NCBI GenBank assembly: GCA_947561395.2
Contig: OX387184.1
Coordinates: 4,898,001 to 4,962,000 of the forward strand
Length of the DNA: 64,000 nucleotides
Direction of reading: 5' to 3'
Origin: Buxus sempervirens
Taxonomy: Eukaryota; Streptophyta; Magnoliopsida; Buxales; Buxaceae
Part shown: positions 1 through 19,600 of the stretch, piece after piece
How the letters are laid out: the number at the start of each line of letters is the position of its first letter
Position numbering within the stretch: the first letter of the stretch is position 1
The notes under the pieces: model-generated
Database searches by the model: none
Told to the model about the DNA's origin: nothing
Seen by the model: only the letters and a program-made list of their open reading frames with translations
Program-made: the position numbers and the translations under genes

Positions 1-853
1 CTATTTTCGTTCAAAAACAATTAGTTTGTAACTACCCCACTTCTCCTCTCTCCATTTTCTTTCTCCCCACTTATTCTCTCTCCACGTGCAGTTTTAAAAC
101 TACTCCCTCCCTTTTTTTACGTGCGTGCAGTACTGCACATGGGCCCGCTAGTATATATAAAGCAAGGCGCCCTTTTTGGGAATCGTGCCAAACAACAAAT
201 TACAACTTTTACAAAATGCCCATCTCCTGTATAGTTTAGTTCCAATAATACAGGGCTATACCTGTCTCAACTCACTATTTTCGTTCAAAAACAATTAGTT
301 TGTAATTACCCCACTTCTCCTCTCTCCATTCCCTCTCTCCCCACTTATTCTCTCTCCACGTGCAGTTTTAAAACTACTCCCTCCCTTTTTTACGTGCGTG
401 CAGTACTGCACATGGGCCCTGCTAGTTATATATAATGAAAAGAGGCCCCTTGAGAATCGTGCCAATCTTGATGTGCACATTTCCTAAAAAAAAACCCTTA
501 CAAATCATTCTTAAGATTCTTTAATAAAGGGGTATAATGGTCATAATTGCCTAATTCCTTTAAAACCGAACTTGAGCAGTTTTATAATTGTTCCCTCCCT
601 ATTTTTCTATATATAAATGCAATACTGAACGTACAATTTGCTAGTATATATATTAAGAAGACGTCCCTTGGGAACCGTATTAATCTTAATGTACTCCTTT
701 CCTAAAAAACCCTTACAAATCATTGTTAAGATTCTTTAATAAAGGGGTATAGAAGTCATAACTGCCTAATTCTTTTAAAACTTCAACATTTGTACAACTA
801 TTTCCTCCCTTATTTTTCTACAGACATGCAGTACTACATGTGAACTTTGCTAG
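1..853 (+). mobile_element. Head-to-tail array of short Helitron-like copies
   Basis: Four related units follow each other directly. The first is 5'-truncated and ends at 151; the others span about 152-425, 426-644 and 645-853. Units 2-4 start with TATATATA-type sequence followed by a conserved CCTTGGGAATCGTGCC-like block. All units end with a hairpin (GTGCAGTACTGCAC in the first two) about 8-10 bases before a terminal CTAG, followed by T in the first three. Hairpin plus CTRR and a following T is the Helitron 3' signature. The 5' TC is not clear at the junctions, because each unit starts at the CTAG of the previous one. Units 1 and 2 are nearly identical; 3 and 4 are more diverged. No protein is encoded, so these are non-autonomous. 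A single reverse copy at 35007-35203 supports the family definition. Confidence 0.65.
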
Positions 854-2119
854 CTTAAATAAATAGATGTTCGCGGTTAGGATAAGTCATTTGTTGACCA
901 TCATGAGAAAGCTGAATTTAAGGGGTGGATGTCTCCCGAAAACAGGGAAAAAATAAAAAGAAAAAACCAAGGAAAAATGGTAGCAGTCCTCCTCCAACAG
1001 ATAAAATTTTATTGCTTTATTTGTTGAACAACACCTGACCTCACAAATCAACTGAGACACATCATCCAGTGGCTTTAGGTTGGGATGCAATTTTCACCGA
1101 ACTTTTTTTCTAAAAAGAATCAATTATGACTTGGAAATCAGAATTCTGTTTAGCCCAAGTCATTTGATAAATCGAAGTCCTAAACATCTCACGCAGGCTT
1201 TAAAGTTTAAACTCTCTCCATAGTATCCATATTATATCCAAAAGATTATGGTGAAAAATGCTGCAGCGGAAGCTTCTTCATTGTCTATCATTTTGTAGGC
1301 AAAAATGCCATTCCGATAAAAAAAAAACCTACTCAACCCAAACCCATAAATTCCATCAAGAGATTTTATCTTCTTTTTTTTTTTTCCCTCTTACTTGGGT
1401 GTTCTTAAGTAGAGTTTGCCACCGCCAACCACTCACGCAGTTGTTATAATCTCCGCCCAAATTTGTCACGGGAAGACGTAAAACAATAAAGTCTGAAGAT
1501 GCGAATCAGAATCCATGAATAGATCCTGTGCCATGTTTCATGCAAATCTGGGCTGATCCGACCCACCTGTGCTTCAAACTTATGTACAAGAGTTAATTTG
1601 CTTCTCCCTGATTTAAGCAATTGTTACATCAAGGAAACTGCAGTCATGCAATTCGTGGGTTTACATTTGGATTGTTCCTATTGAATGCATTGCATTTAAG
1701 TTTAAGTCACAAGTAAAATATTTTAATGGAGTCTTCAAAGCAAACATTCCAATTAATCAAACTCGTCGGGAATACAAGGTACCTTGCAGACAACTTCTCA
1801 AGCGAGTGCTGACAAGGACATATTTGAAGTTTTTGCAGGACGCTTTGCAGCGAAGCCCCTGAAATCTGGCCTTGCTTGGATTACAATGGAAGTCAAGAGA
1901 CGCACTCAAGATATGGACAGCATAACTAACGTTCATATATCACTTCTTTTTGCTTTGGACATTGATTCCCACCTCGCCCTGCATTGAAATGACCATCCCA
2001 ACTTAAAAAATAAGGCAAAAGAAGCATTATTTTCCTATCCATCCGTAAATAGAGGGGCCCGAAGAGAGACTTACATTTCCCTACTTGCAAGGAGACACAG
2101 TTTCAACAGAGAGAAGAAC
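854..2119. other. Upstream region of the DUF4378 gene
   Basis: AT-rich non-coding DNA between the Helitron-like array and the first start codon at 2120. It presumably holds the promoter and 5' UTR of the downstream gene. The short open frames here have no recognisable domain and no coding-like composition. I see no further repeat or RNA gene. Confidence 0.5.
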
Positions 2120-5100
2120 ATGGCAAAGAGACCGGATTTTGCACAGAAGCTGTTGGATGACCTTCGGCTGAGGAAGGAACGCATGGCTACGGCTCAGTCC
2201 TCTGGTAATTCGAACCGAACTCATAAAGGTATGCATCTCTATTCTGGCTATCAAGTCAAACTTCATTCATCAGTGGATCAGTAGGGGGTCGCTCATTCCG
2301 CATTGATTTGGCTTCAAGATGAAACCATAAGCACGCATATAAAAGAATCCAATATGATCAAATTCAAAATTCAAAGCAGGACTAGCATTGCAGTGTCATT
2401 GTTTCATATCATGGGTCCCATCTTTTTTGTGTCAAGACTTGGATCAGTTTTGAGTACGTCAATTAGAACTGATGAATTTTGCCTTATCCTAATTCCAAAA
2501 TGATTTTGATCTATGTTTTAGGATGAATCACCATTGCAGAAGTATGCCTCATAAATTTAGGATGCTTTTCTCTCTAAGGTCTCATCAACAACGTCTTGAT
2601 GAGCTCTCTCTCTTTGCTAGCTTTTAAATTTTTAACTACTGGTTTCAAAAAACTTAACTTGTACGAGCTTCATCTGGCTAAACAAAGATAACCCCATCAA
2701 GCAAATCTATTTTGCCATGTAGTTCTGATTCCAGTAGCTTTTTGTCTATTAGTTGGGAGGTCAGATTCATGTGGGAACTTCAGACAACATTCTCGAGCAT
2801 CTACAAGAGTAAATTCAAGCAATGTTGTAAGGTTTTACCTTTCTGTTGTATCTGCTTTGTTGACAATTTGATCTAAAAAATAAAGAGGAAATGGCAAATA
2901 CACTCAAGTTTGATCCCGTTGGTTCCAGGTTGCTACTTCAAGGGGAGATGCACACAAATTTTCAGGTACGGGACGCGATAAATCACTTGCCATATATGAA
3001 GCTTCAAGAGAGATTGTTCCGATGAAGGGTGCACGGAGCTCTGAACATATGGCAGATTTATCCATGGTCCTGGCTTTTGCACTTGAGAATGGTGGGAAGC
3101 TCAGAAAACTGGAATCTTCAGGCAATGGCATGGTGGGTTTCTTACACCATATGGGGACAAAATCTCTGGACTTAGGGAAGATGGATAGAAGAGGCACGTC
3201 AGGACCTTCAGATAACCGATATCCCACCTTCTCTTATATTCATGTCAAAGAGATATCAAAAGGAGCCCAGAAATTGAACCACATCCTCAAGGCCTGTTCT
3301 AATGGCCACAATTTCAACAGATACTCGATAGACATAGGCAAGGAGCTCCTGAAAGGGGCCACGGATCTGGAGGAATCCCTGAGAATGCTCGTAAGCCTGC
3401 AAGAAGCTTCAGATGACATGCTTGGCTCTCAGAGAAGGCACAAGATCAGACTTCTGGAGGATGAAGATGATGACACCACCACCATCAACGAAAGTGATAA
3501 AAAGCAATTGGACCGCCCAAGATTCTCCTTTGATGGTCCCTCAAGAAGCTCTCACAAGAACATCCGAGAAGTTGCAAAGACCACTTTCTTCAAGCACACA
3601 CTGCTGGCTCTACCATACCTTGCAGAAGCACCTAACACAAAGCCTGGACAGCACGCTCAAAATACCTCACCAAAAATGGTGTCTCACAAGCATTCGATTA
3701 GCTGTGGCCAAGAATCCACCATCTCTGTTGAATTCTCAGACACTAGGATTCCCTTGCGTTCATCACACTCTAAACCAGAGAAAGCAAGAATTCCGAATGT
3801 TATTGCGAAACTGATGGGGATTGAAGAACTTCCGCTAAACATAGATTCAAATTGCAAAGCAGTACAAAAACACTCAACCTTCAAACAAAATGAAGGGAAG
3901 GAACTGAAGTATACTGCACTTGGAAGTACGAAAAAGGTTGAATTCATGACAAAGGATTCAGAAAATCATACCAGACAAACTGTAAAGCAGAAGATGCTAC
4001 AGGAAAATGAAGTGTCACAATCAAAGAATACCACCCCTGTGCCTCATGAAACCCACGCGATGGTGATTGGTGATGGAAAACCACATTGGAAGGGTCCAGA
4101 AAAGGAAAATATGAACATATCATATTCAAGGCCCACTCTAAGAAGCAGTATGCAGCAAATCAACCTGACCGAATCAAACCACGTCACAAGAATTCGAAAA
4201 GGCAACCGGGAAAAGGAAAGAAGCACAGAAAAAGATGATTCCACAAAATGGATCACAAAAGATTACTTGCAGATGATGGCACCGCAGATATACAAACAAT
4301 CAGAAGCTACATATATGAAGGTTGAAGAAGCACAGAGGGAGGAAAACAAATTGCAAAAAGAAAAGAAAAACACAGGCAGTAATCTTTTCATGCTGAGAAA
4401 TCAACAAAAACCCTCCAAGGACAATAGGTTCCAGCAAGCATATAGATCCAAATCCCATGAGGAAAAGCTTCAACTAGTAGAAAGGGAGCATCAGACTGCA
4501 AGAATCCAATTGCAGAAGAGAAAGCCAAAAGGAAGCAATACATTAAGGAAGAATTCAGAAAAACCTTCACACAATGCAGAAAAATTGCTAAAAGGGCTCC
4601 CACATATGAATCATGCCACAGCAAATAAGAGAAATTCTACAGTGTCTTCTGATGTAATGCCATCAAAAGGGCCACCAGGAAGCAGCCACCATGAAGATCT
4701 CGTAAGAGAAGATGGTTCCTGCAACCTTAAACCCAAAATAAGTTCACGAAACAGGAGTTTGGAGGAAAGAAGTGCCAGCCTAAAATATCCAGCAACTGAA
4801 ACAGAGGAGGCCATAGGTTGCATTCCACGAGTTGTGGCAATGGAACCTGCATGTGTTGCCCCCTTAAAGAAGGAAGCTAATACACAAGGGATGCATATAA
4901 GTAAGATAATTAGAAAAGTAGATGAAGGAGTGGTAAGGACTGAATCTCCCTGGTATAAGTCTAGGTCACTGAAGCAAAAGATTCCAGCTTTGCAAGAACC
5001 AAAACAGCAAAACCAAAAGAAAATCAGCGAGTCTGAAGGAGCAGAGGGCACACAATCACTGAAACTGGAGCAATGTTTACAAAAGGAAGATTACCAAACT

Positions 5101-6405
5101 CCCACTCTGGGCACACCAGTGGAAGACGAATGCCAAAGACCAGAGGAACCAGATGCTACAACACCAAATGCTACCGTAAGCTTATCTTGTCCTGCTATCA
5201 TTCTTTTTTTTTTTTGATGAATCTTGTCTTGCTATCATTCAATCACTTGGCTTAATGAATGACCATGGATCTAGATGATTTTGTCTGAAAACAGGCTCAG
5301 CACTAAAATTTTGTACCATATCCTTTCTCTTTGAACAGATTCAGGACATGCACTCAAAAGTTGATGATTCTCAGCAGGATCCATCGGTTAGGCTTGACAA
5401 GGATCAAGCACTAAAGTCCTGCAACTTCAATTCGATTCAGCTTGAAGGTAAGTACAAGATTATATTTCTAATCAAAACTCCCACCTTCTCAGAGATGGGA
5501 AAGCATGATTTCCCAAATCTGACAAACAGCTATAAGAATAACAAGCCCAAAAATGAATGCTTTCTTGCATTCCCAACCACACTTTCCCATTCATTATCTG
5601 AAAAATCATATTGTCTTCACAATATTTAAAGCCTAAGAAACACCACAACAACAAAAATGATATCTACCTCTAGATTCCAACAAAAAAGATAGTCTTTTGC
5701 AAGTAAAATACTACAATTTAAATAGAATATTGTTTGAAAACATGTAAAAACAAAAAAAATCAAAGGCTAATTGTATTTCATGTCACAGGTCCACATGAAA
5801 CACATGCGCTAGGAATCCCAAAGTCGTCACAAAAGGAGCACCAGAAAATATCCAAATCAGGGACACATGAGTCACTTATGGAGAATGAGAACCAACTTAA
5901 GCAGATACTGATAAAAAGCCAACTTTTCCTTAATGCAGCAGAGGCACTTTTCAAGCTCCGCATTCCATTTGACATCCTTCATGCAAGTGCCCATAAATGT
6001 GACGATGAAGAAAATAAACTTGTTTTAGATTGTAGCTATGAGGTGATGAGAAGGAAAGGCAGAAGACAAGAGCTCAATTCTCATCCCTGCATGAAGTTTC
6101 CCATGGGGTCAAAGAAGCTTAGATCCTTGGATGACTTGGTTAAGGAGTTGCATGGTGACCTTGAGAATTTGAAGCTCTACGGAAAGAATGGGAGCAACGA
6201 ATATGAAGCGTCAGATTTCCTGCACAAAATACTTGAAAGAGACATTCAATACAGGGATCCAGATTTGAATTGCATGTGGGATTTCAGCTGGAGCAAGATG
6301 ATGTTTCTTTATCTTGAAAAAGATGATGTCATAAGGGACTTGGAGAAGACTCTACTAAATGGGATTATTGACGACATCACTCGAGATATGATACACCCAA
6401 GATAG
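2120..6405 (+). CDS. DUF4378 (TRM-like) domain protein, four exons
   Basis: Proposed exons are 2120-2228, 2966-5175, 5339-5447 and 5789-6405, giving 1,014 aa with matching phases. Exon 1 encodes MAKRPDFAQKLLDDLRLRKE, a basic helical start. The second acceptor is uncertain: 2948 also keeps frame and adds six residues. A VARLMGL-type motif (NVIAKLMGIEELP) lies near residue 315. The middle is long, charged and rich in Lys, Glu, Ser and Gln, so probably disordered. The last exon (about residues 845-1010) carries the C-terminal DUF4378 domain. This combination is typical of plant TON1-recruiting-motif (TRM/LONGIFOLIA-related) proteins, several of which act at cortical microtubules. That function is inferred from the family. 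A poly-T tract at 5203-5215 lies just inside intron 2. No stop codon or frameshift interrupts the exons. Confidence 0.85.
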
Positions 6406-6875
6406 CAATTTAACCTACAACCATGAACTGATTTGAACAAGATTTTCCTTTTTTTTTCTTCTTTTTTTTTTTTTTCTTGTTTTCCCTTTTTCATTATACA
6501 TAACAAATGGAGTTTCAGGTTTTTGAATATACCCATGCAAGGAGAAGTGAAAAGAAAGGTAGAGTTTCTGATGGCTCACAAATTTCCATGCAATGAGAAG
6601 GATTTTTAGGCATCTAGCCCCTGCTTTTTTTAACATTGGAAAGGGCATTGAAATTTCACATACATATATAAAAAACTAATACATTCCAAACACAAACCCC
6701 ACAACACACACAAACATGCATGTTGAAGATGAGTCAACCCATAGTCTTTGCTACAGACTCGAGACCTTACCACACAGTCCTAAGTGGCACTTTCTATGTC
6801 CCACCTCATTGATATAAAACTCTAGCATTTCCAAAGCATGCTTCTTTTCTTCATGCATAAAAATTCACAAAATAT

Positions 6876-7156
6876 AGATTGATATATTGCAATAGGCATC
6901 AGTTGTAGAAATCATGCTGCGGCAGGAAAAATGATATGAGCTTGAGCTTGTATGTATGTATGTATGTATGTATGTATATATCAGGTTTTATAAGTATAGT
7001 GAGAATAATAAAGAGAGAGACTTTTATTGCAAGGTTGATTATTGATAAATTTTCTAATAACCAATCGCTAGTAATCTGTGTCAATCCACTCAAGCTCATA
7101 TCATTTTTCCAGCCACAGCATGAAATCATGATGCCTATTGCAATATATCAATCTAG
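6876..7156. mobile_element. MITE-like inverted-repeat element
   Basis: The outer 70 or so bases of this 281-bp segment are inverted copies: the left end begins TAGATTGATATATTGC and the right end closes with its complement. The arms share AGGCATCA and a block spelling ATGATATGAGCTTGAG. A short TATG microsatellite (about 6951-6979) lies between them. No protein and no convincing target-site duplication are visible, so the superfamily is not assigned. Confidence 0.6.
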
Positions 7157-7437
7157 TTATTGATCGAAAGATCAGAACTTGTAAAACAAACAGGGGTCTA
7201 GTTATTGATGCGAGTTGAAAAATTGGATACTAATTACAATCCGTAAACAATTTAATTCATTTATTTCATAGAAATGCAAAATCAAACTAGGTGATAAAAG
7301 TAGCTGGAAAACATGGCACTAAAGTAAACATTTCCAACACCTTTTCTCCTATACAAGATACAACGTTTTGCATGATGTAACCCTAGGACAGCCAGAACAT
7401 AATTTTGTCAAGAAACAAATAATAAATTCCTTAGAAA

Positions 7438-7647
7438 GATTCATATCATCTACAGTTGAACCTGTAAAAAGGGTTCAACTGTAGCCAATCAAACATTGCC
7501 ACCTCAGTCCTGAAACTTTCACTCTCTTGCATTGAAAAATAAAAAGTTTTTTTTCACTTTTTGAGGACTGTTGCAAGGCTGAGGTGGCAATGTTTGATTG
7601 GCTACAGTTGAATCCTTTTACGGGTTCCACTGTAGATGATCTGAATC
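7438..7647. mobile_element. MITE-like inverted-repeat element
   Basis: Two arms of about 70 bp mirror each other around a T-rich centre near 7545. The ends read GATTCATATCATCTACAG on the left and the near-complement on the right. Inside, CCAATCAAACATTGCCACC matches GGTGGCAATGTTTGATTGG exactly. Each arm itself contains a smaller hairpin (GTTGAACC...GGTTCAAC). No clean target-site duplication is seen. Confidence 0.6.
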
Positions 7648-8059
7648 CAAAATTTTTGGCCTGCTCAAGAAGGTGCTTCAAGCCAATCACTCAGAAACGA
7701 CAAGCTTATCATTCCTTAGAAATTTTATGCTCAAGCCCAATGTATTTAAATGTGATACATCAAATGATGATATATAGAAAGGCAGACTTCCTACACATAT
7801 ATAAGTACATGCATATACATTACAGAAACTACAAAATTACAGTATATGCCCAAACAAATATACTAAACTTGTATTCAGTAAAACATAATGTACATTTTAC
7901 TAGTAAAAAAAAAAGCAAGAAGTCATAATATGCAATAAAAATATTTGAAAGTGTCATCAATTACATACATCCTTTACCAAGTAAAAGTATTGAATATTTC
8001 AGTACATTAATCAAACATTATTTTAATGAAATATACGAAATAAGTATATGTAAAGCAGT

Positions 8060-8385
8060 ATTTGACATTTCGTGAAATTTTTTTTCGCAAGGTCAGCGAC
8101 ACGAAATGTCTGGGAAAACAAAATTTCCCCAATTTCCCTGATCTGGGTGAAATGTCAACAAATTTAATGAAATGTTGTCGAAATCTGGTGAAATTTCCCC
8201 AGATTTCCCCATATATGCATTTATTATAAATGTATTAAACCAAAAAAGACAAGAAAAATTAAAAAATACATATTTCCCCATTTTTCCTCACTAGGAAATA
8301 TGGCAAAATATTCCTTGATTTCGCCAATTTCACTGGATCTCCCCCAGCGAAACTTCAGTGAAATGCGAAATTTCCATCCTTGATG
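8060..8385. repeat. Degenerate AAATTTCC-rich dispersed repeat
   Basis: This segment repeats words such as GAAATTTCCCC, TTTCCCCA and GCGAAATTTCC on both strands. It resembles the segment at about 63670-63940, which ends with GAAATTTCCCACCTTTGA where this one has GAAATTTCCATCCTTGA. It is probably a decayed non-autonomous DNA transposon. Ends and duplication are not resolved. Confidence 0.35.
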
Positions 8386-9170
8386 TAAAGTATCAGCAAT
8401 TGCATACTTCCTTTATTGAATAAAAGTAAGCTATCACAATGATTGTGTAATCTCCATATTATATTAAACAAACATTGTTTCTTTATAAAAAAATCAATAT
8501 TTTATTTTCATTATTTTTAATAATAAATTAAAAAAATTATGCCCATATACAAACAAATGGTGCTGAAACCACTAACCAGTCTTCTCTGAAAATAGTGAAT
8601 TCTTATTTATTCATTAGAGCTGCTAATAACTGATAGTGGTAATATATTTTATTATTTACTAGAGAATATTATCTATAAGTATTTTCTCTTTTTTCTATCA
8701 AATTAGATTGCCCCATTTTTAAATAACTTTTTAGCTCCTTTCATTTAAGCATTATATTTTCCTCCAGAACCTACGCTTGAAACTTCGATGTTTTCTTATA
8801 GCTCCATGATTTAGTAGATCTCATAATGTATTAACAAGGTATGATCTATTTACTAACTTCCATTCTCAATTGGTGTTCTTATTTTAGGATTAACAACAGA
8901 AATATGAAAGCATTTACAATATATGAATATTAATGAAAGTTTGAGAAAATTAACGGCATTGACAAGTAACAAAATCTGTCGACAAGTTAAAATGCAAAGC
9001 CTGACTTTCTTTCAGATTAAAGAATTTCAATGATACAAACCAGTAAAATACTTTAGCAGAGCTTACAACCATTTTCAAAATGACAGACCAGCAATAATTT
9101 ATTGCTAACTCTATCATAAACCAAGCAACCCACTCCAGGTCAGTCAACTCCCTTCTGTAATTTAAATCTA

Positions 9171-15813
<6,643 letters not shown>

Positions 15814-16566
15814 AACAGAATATCAAAGCAATTCAAAAACCAAAAAAAACAGGGAATCGCACGTCAAAAAACAAATAATTTGAATTGAAGAACGATAAGA
15901 AGAAAATATATCTTGGCAAGTATCAAAGTATAATTTCGATGTGGAAGAACGCACGAAATATATAGAATATCGGCCGAGAAAAGCTAGAAAGAAAATAAAC
16001 GACGACAAGATACTGAAACAAATCATCTGTTCATGTGATCGATACGAAAAGACGCATAACAGCAGAATAAATAACAAAGATCCTAGAACAAAAAAGGCAA
16101 ACAAAGTGAAAAAAGAGCTATTTTAAAGCATGGATTCAAGAAACATAAATTCTGAGGGAAAAGGGCGTAAAAAAGGACCACGGTACCTGCAACTAAAACG
16201 AATTTCAACTAGTATAAGAGTACGGGCGGGGAATAGGACAAGAAGAAGGAGAAGAGCAAGAACAATTCATACTTATGCAGTGGAGAGGAATCTCGAATTG
16301 AGAGGCTTAAAAGGTTTGCTGGCGACCGATCTCTTCGTAGACGAAGAAGAAAGGACAAGTCCACGAGAAACGCAGCGCCACATTCTATCTCAACCCGTTC
16401 GCGTTTCTCTCTCTGCGTTGCCGTTTCCAGGCAGATCTTTGGCAATGCAAAGGAAGCAAAAGTAAAACGAGAGAAATGGCTCCCCCTCCCCCCATTATCC
16501 GTTAGGCGCGTGTGATACAGAGGACCTTCATAATTCCCCCAATTTTGTCCGTAAACTGACATAATG
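15814..16566. other. Former promoter and 5' region of the SDH1 pseudogene
   Basis: This stretch lies between the first SDH1-like ATG and the nested transposon cluster. On the minus strand it is pyrimidine-rich around 16200-16460 and has TTTAGTTGCAG at about 16187-16197, which looks like the end of a 5' UTR intron. Short open frames on both strands show no known domain. Confidence 0.45.
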
Positions 16567-16611
16567 CAAATCGGTTTCTGCCAGTTGCGGAAGCAGGACT
16601 CCAAACCTGAG

Positions 16612-19600
16612 CAGCCCGCATCCTCTCATTTCAATGGTCTTTCAAATGGTCGTTCAAATGCCCAGCACGCGACACGCGTCCAAGTTTACTTTCCTCTCAC
16701 CTCAGCAAACCCAACGGCGTCTTCTCTCTTCCCGTTAATTTCCGTCCGCGTCAATCCGTCCTTCCCTCTTGTTTCTCTCAAATCAATAAAGTACAAAATG
16801 AATATTTATAGCCTTTAGGATTTTTTGAAAAAGAACCCAATCAAAAGTGCTCGCTATCACTTGGGAAAACAATAACAAAAAAAAGTTCAACAATACCAAT
16901 GACAAGTAGCATTGTCAAGTGTGCAGCTCAAAAGTTAAAAGATGGCGGCCAGTTGAAAAAGTTAAAACTTATTATGGGAAACAAATCCAAACAAACAAGT
17001 GGTTAACAAATCAACCTAATTTAGTTTAATTGATTTAAAAATTCGAAACTGACTGCCATATAATTGTCATTTTTGGACTAATAAGCTACATCTAATACTT
17101 GCAGTAGCATGCAAATGTATTAGGTACATTACCCATTAAATTTGAAAATTTATATTATATATTACAAGTCCTACCATGCCTGTTACAAGTCTCACCATGC
17201 CTGGTTACAAATCTCACCATGCCTGTTACAAGTCTTATCATGCATGGTTACAAGTCCCACCATGCATGGTTACAAGTCCCACCATGTTTTGTTACAAGTC
17301 TCACCATGCCTGGTTACAAGTCCCACCATGCCCCGTTACATGTCCCACCATGCCCAGTTACAAGTCCCACCATGCTTCGTTACAAGTCCAACCATGCCTG
17401 TTACAAGTCCTACCATGCATGGTTACAAGTCCCACCATGTTTCGTTACAAGTCTCACCATGCCTGGTTACAAGTCCCACCATGCCCCGTTACAAGTCCCA
17501 CCATGCCCAGTTACAAGTCCTACCATGCTTCGTTACAAGTCTAACCATGCGTACTTACAAGTCCAACCATGCCTACTTACAAGTCCTACCATGCCTTGTT
17601 ACAAGTCCAACCATGCCTACTTACAAGTCCAACCATGCTCAATTACAAGTCCAACCATGCCCAATTACAAGTCCAACCATGCCTACTTACAAGTCCAACC
17701 ATGCTCAATTACAAGTCCAACCATGCCTACTTACAAGTCCAACCATGCCCAATTACAAGTCCAACCATGCGTACTTACAAGTCCAACCACAAATTGGGCA
17801 TGGTTGGACTTGTAAGTACGCATGGTTGGACTTGTTATTGGACATGGTTGGACTTGTAAGTAGGCATGGTTGGACTTGTAAATACGCATGGTTGGACTTG
17901 TAAGTAGGCATGGTTGGACTTATAATTAGGCATGGTTGGACTTGTAAGTAGGTATGGTTGGACTTGTAAGTACGCATGGTTGGACTTGTAATTGGGCATG
18001 GTTGGACTTGTAAGTAGGCATGGTTGGACTTGTAATTGAGCATGGTTGGACTTGTAAATAGGCATGGTTGGACTTGTAATTGGGCATGGTTGGACTTGTA
18101 AGTAGGCATGGTTGGACTTGTAATTGGGCATGGTTGGACTTGTAAGTAGGCATGGTTGGACTTGTAACAAGGCATGGTAGGACTTGTAAGTAGGCATGGT
18201 TGGACTTGTAACAAAACATGGTAGGACTTGTAACAGGCATGGTGGGACTTGTAACGGGGCATGGTTGGATTTGTAACCGGGCATGGTGGGACTTGTAATC
18301 AGGCTTGGTAGGACTTGTAACCAGGCATGGTAGTTGTAACCATGCATGGTAGGACTTGCAATAGGCATGGTGGAACTTGTAACCAGGCATGGTGGGACTC
18401 GTAACTGGGCATGGTGGGACTTGTAACCAGGCATGGTGAGACTTGTAACGAAGCATGGTGGGACTTGTAACTGGGCATGGTGGGACTTGTAACCATGCAT
18501 GGTAGGACTTGTAACTGGGCATGGTGGGACTTGTAACCATGCATGGTAGGACTTGTAACGGGGCATGGTAGGACTTGTAACGGGACATGGTGGGACTTGT
18601 AACTAAGCATGGTAGGACTTGTAACGGGGCATGGTGGGACTTGTAACCATGCATGGTGGGACTTGTAATGAGGCATGGTAAGACTTGTAACAGGGCATGG
18701 TAGGACTTGTAACCGGGCATGGTGAGACTTATAACCAGACATGGTAGGACTTGTAACCGAACATGGTGGGACTTGTAACCAGACATGGTAGGACTTGTAA
18801 CGGGGCATAGTGGGACTTGTAACCATGCATGGTGGGACTTGTAACGGGGCATGGTGGGACTTGTAACCATGCATGGTAGGACTTATAACAGGCATGGTGG
18901 GACTTGTAACCAGGCATAGTAGGACTTGTAACGGGTCATGGTGGGACTTATAACCATGCATGGTAAGACTTGTAACCGGCATGGTTGGACTTGTAATGGG
19001 GCATGGTAGGACTTGTAACGGGGCATGGTAGGACTTGTAACCATGCATGGTGGGACTTGTAACCATGCATGGTAAGACTTGTAACAGGCATGGTGAGATT
19101 TGTAACCAGGCATGGTGGGACTTGTAACAGGCATGATAGGACTTGTAATATATAATATAAATTTTCAAATTTAATGGGTAATGTACCTAATACATTTGCA
19201 TGCTACTGCAAGTATTAGATGTAGCTTATTAGTCCAAAAATGACAATTATATGGCAGTCAGTTTTGAATTTTTAAATCAATTAAACTAAATTAGGTTGAT
19301 TTGTTAACCACTTGTTTGGTTGGATTTGTTTCCCATAATAAGTTTTAACTTTTTCAACTGGCCGCCATCTTTTAACTTTTGAGCTGCACACTTGACAATG
19401 CTACTTGTCATTGGTATTGTTGAACTTTTTTTTGTTATTGTTTTCCCAAGTGATAGCGAGCACTTTTGATTGGGTTCTTTTTCAAAAAATCTTAAAGGCT
19501 ATAAATATTCATTTTGTACTTTATTGATTTGAGAGAAACAAGAGGGAAGGACGGATTGACGCGGACGGAAATTAACGGGAAGAGAGAAGACGCCGTTGGG

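Larger units (their letters stand above)
6406..9170. other. Intergenic stretch with inverted-repeat elements
   Basis: Non-coding, AT-rich DNA between the convergent 3' ends of the DUF4378 gene and the SDH1 pseudogene. It contains the two inverted-repeat elements listed separately and a degenerate region at about 8060-8385 rich in GAAATTTCCCC-like words. A CT/T-rich tract lies at 6450-6490, just past the DUF4378 stop codon. I find no convincing gene. Confidence 0.55.

Noticed and set aside
2904..5051. Minus-strand open frames overlapping the DUF4378 gene
   Set aside because: They are antisense shadows of the long exon 2; the plus-strand frame alone has domains and matching splice phases.
16209..16604. 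Minus-strand 131-codon open frame upstream of SDH1
   Set aside because: It runs across a transposon boundary at 16567, has no known domain, and looks like pyrimidine-rich 5' UTR sequence.
17162..19148. CRISPR-like array
   Set aside because: Units abut without unique spacers, the genome is eukaryotic, and the arms are inverted copies within a foldback element.
17142..19168. Long repetitive open frames as genes for repeat proteins
   Set aside because: They arise in several frames at once from a 22-bp repeat inside a palindromic transposon, with no non-repeat domain or plausible promoter.
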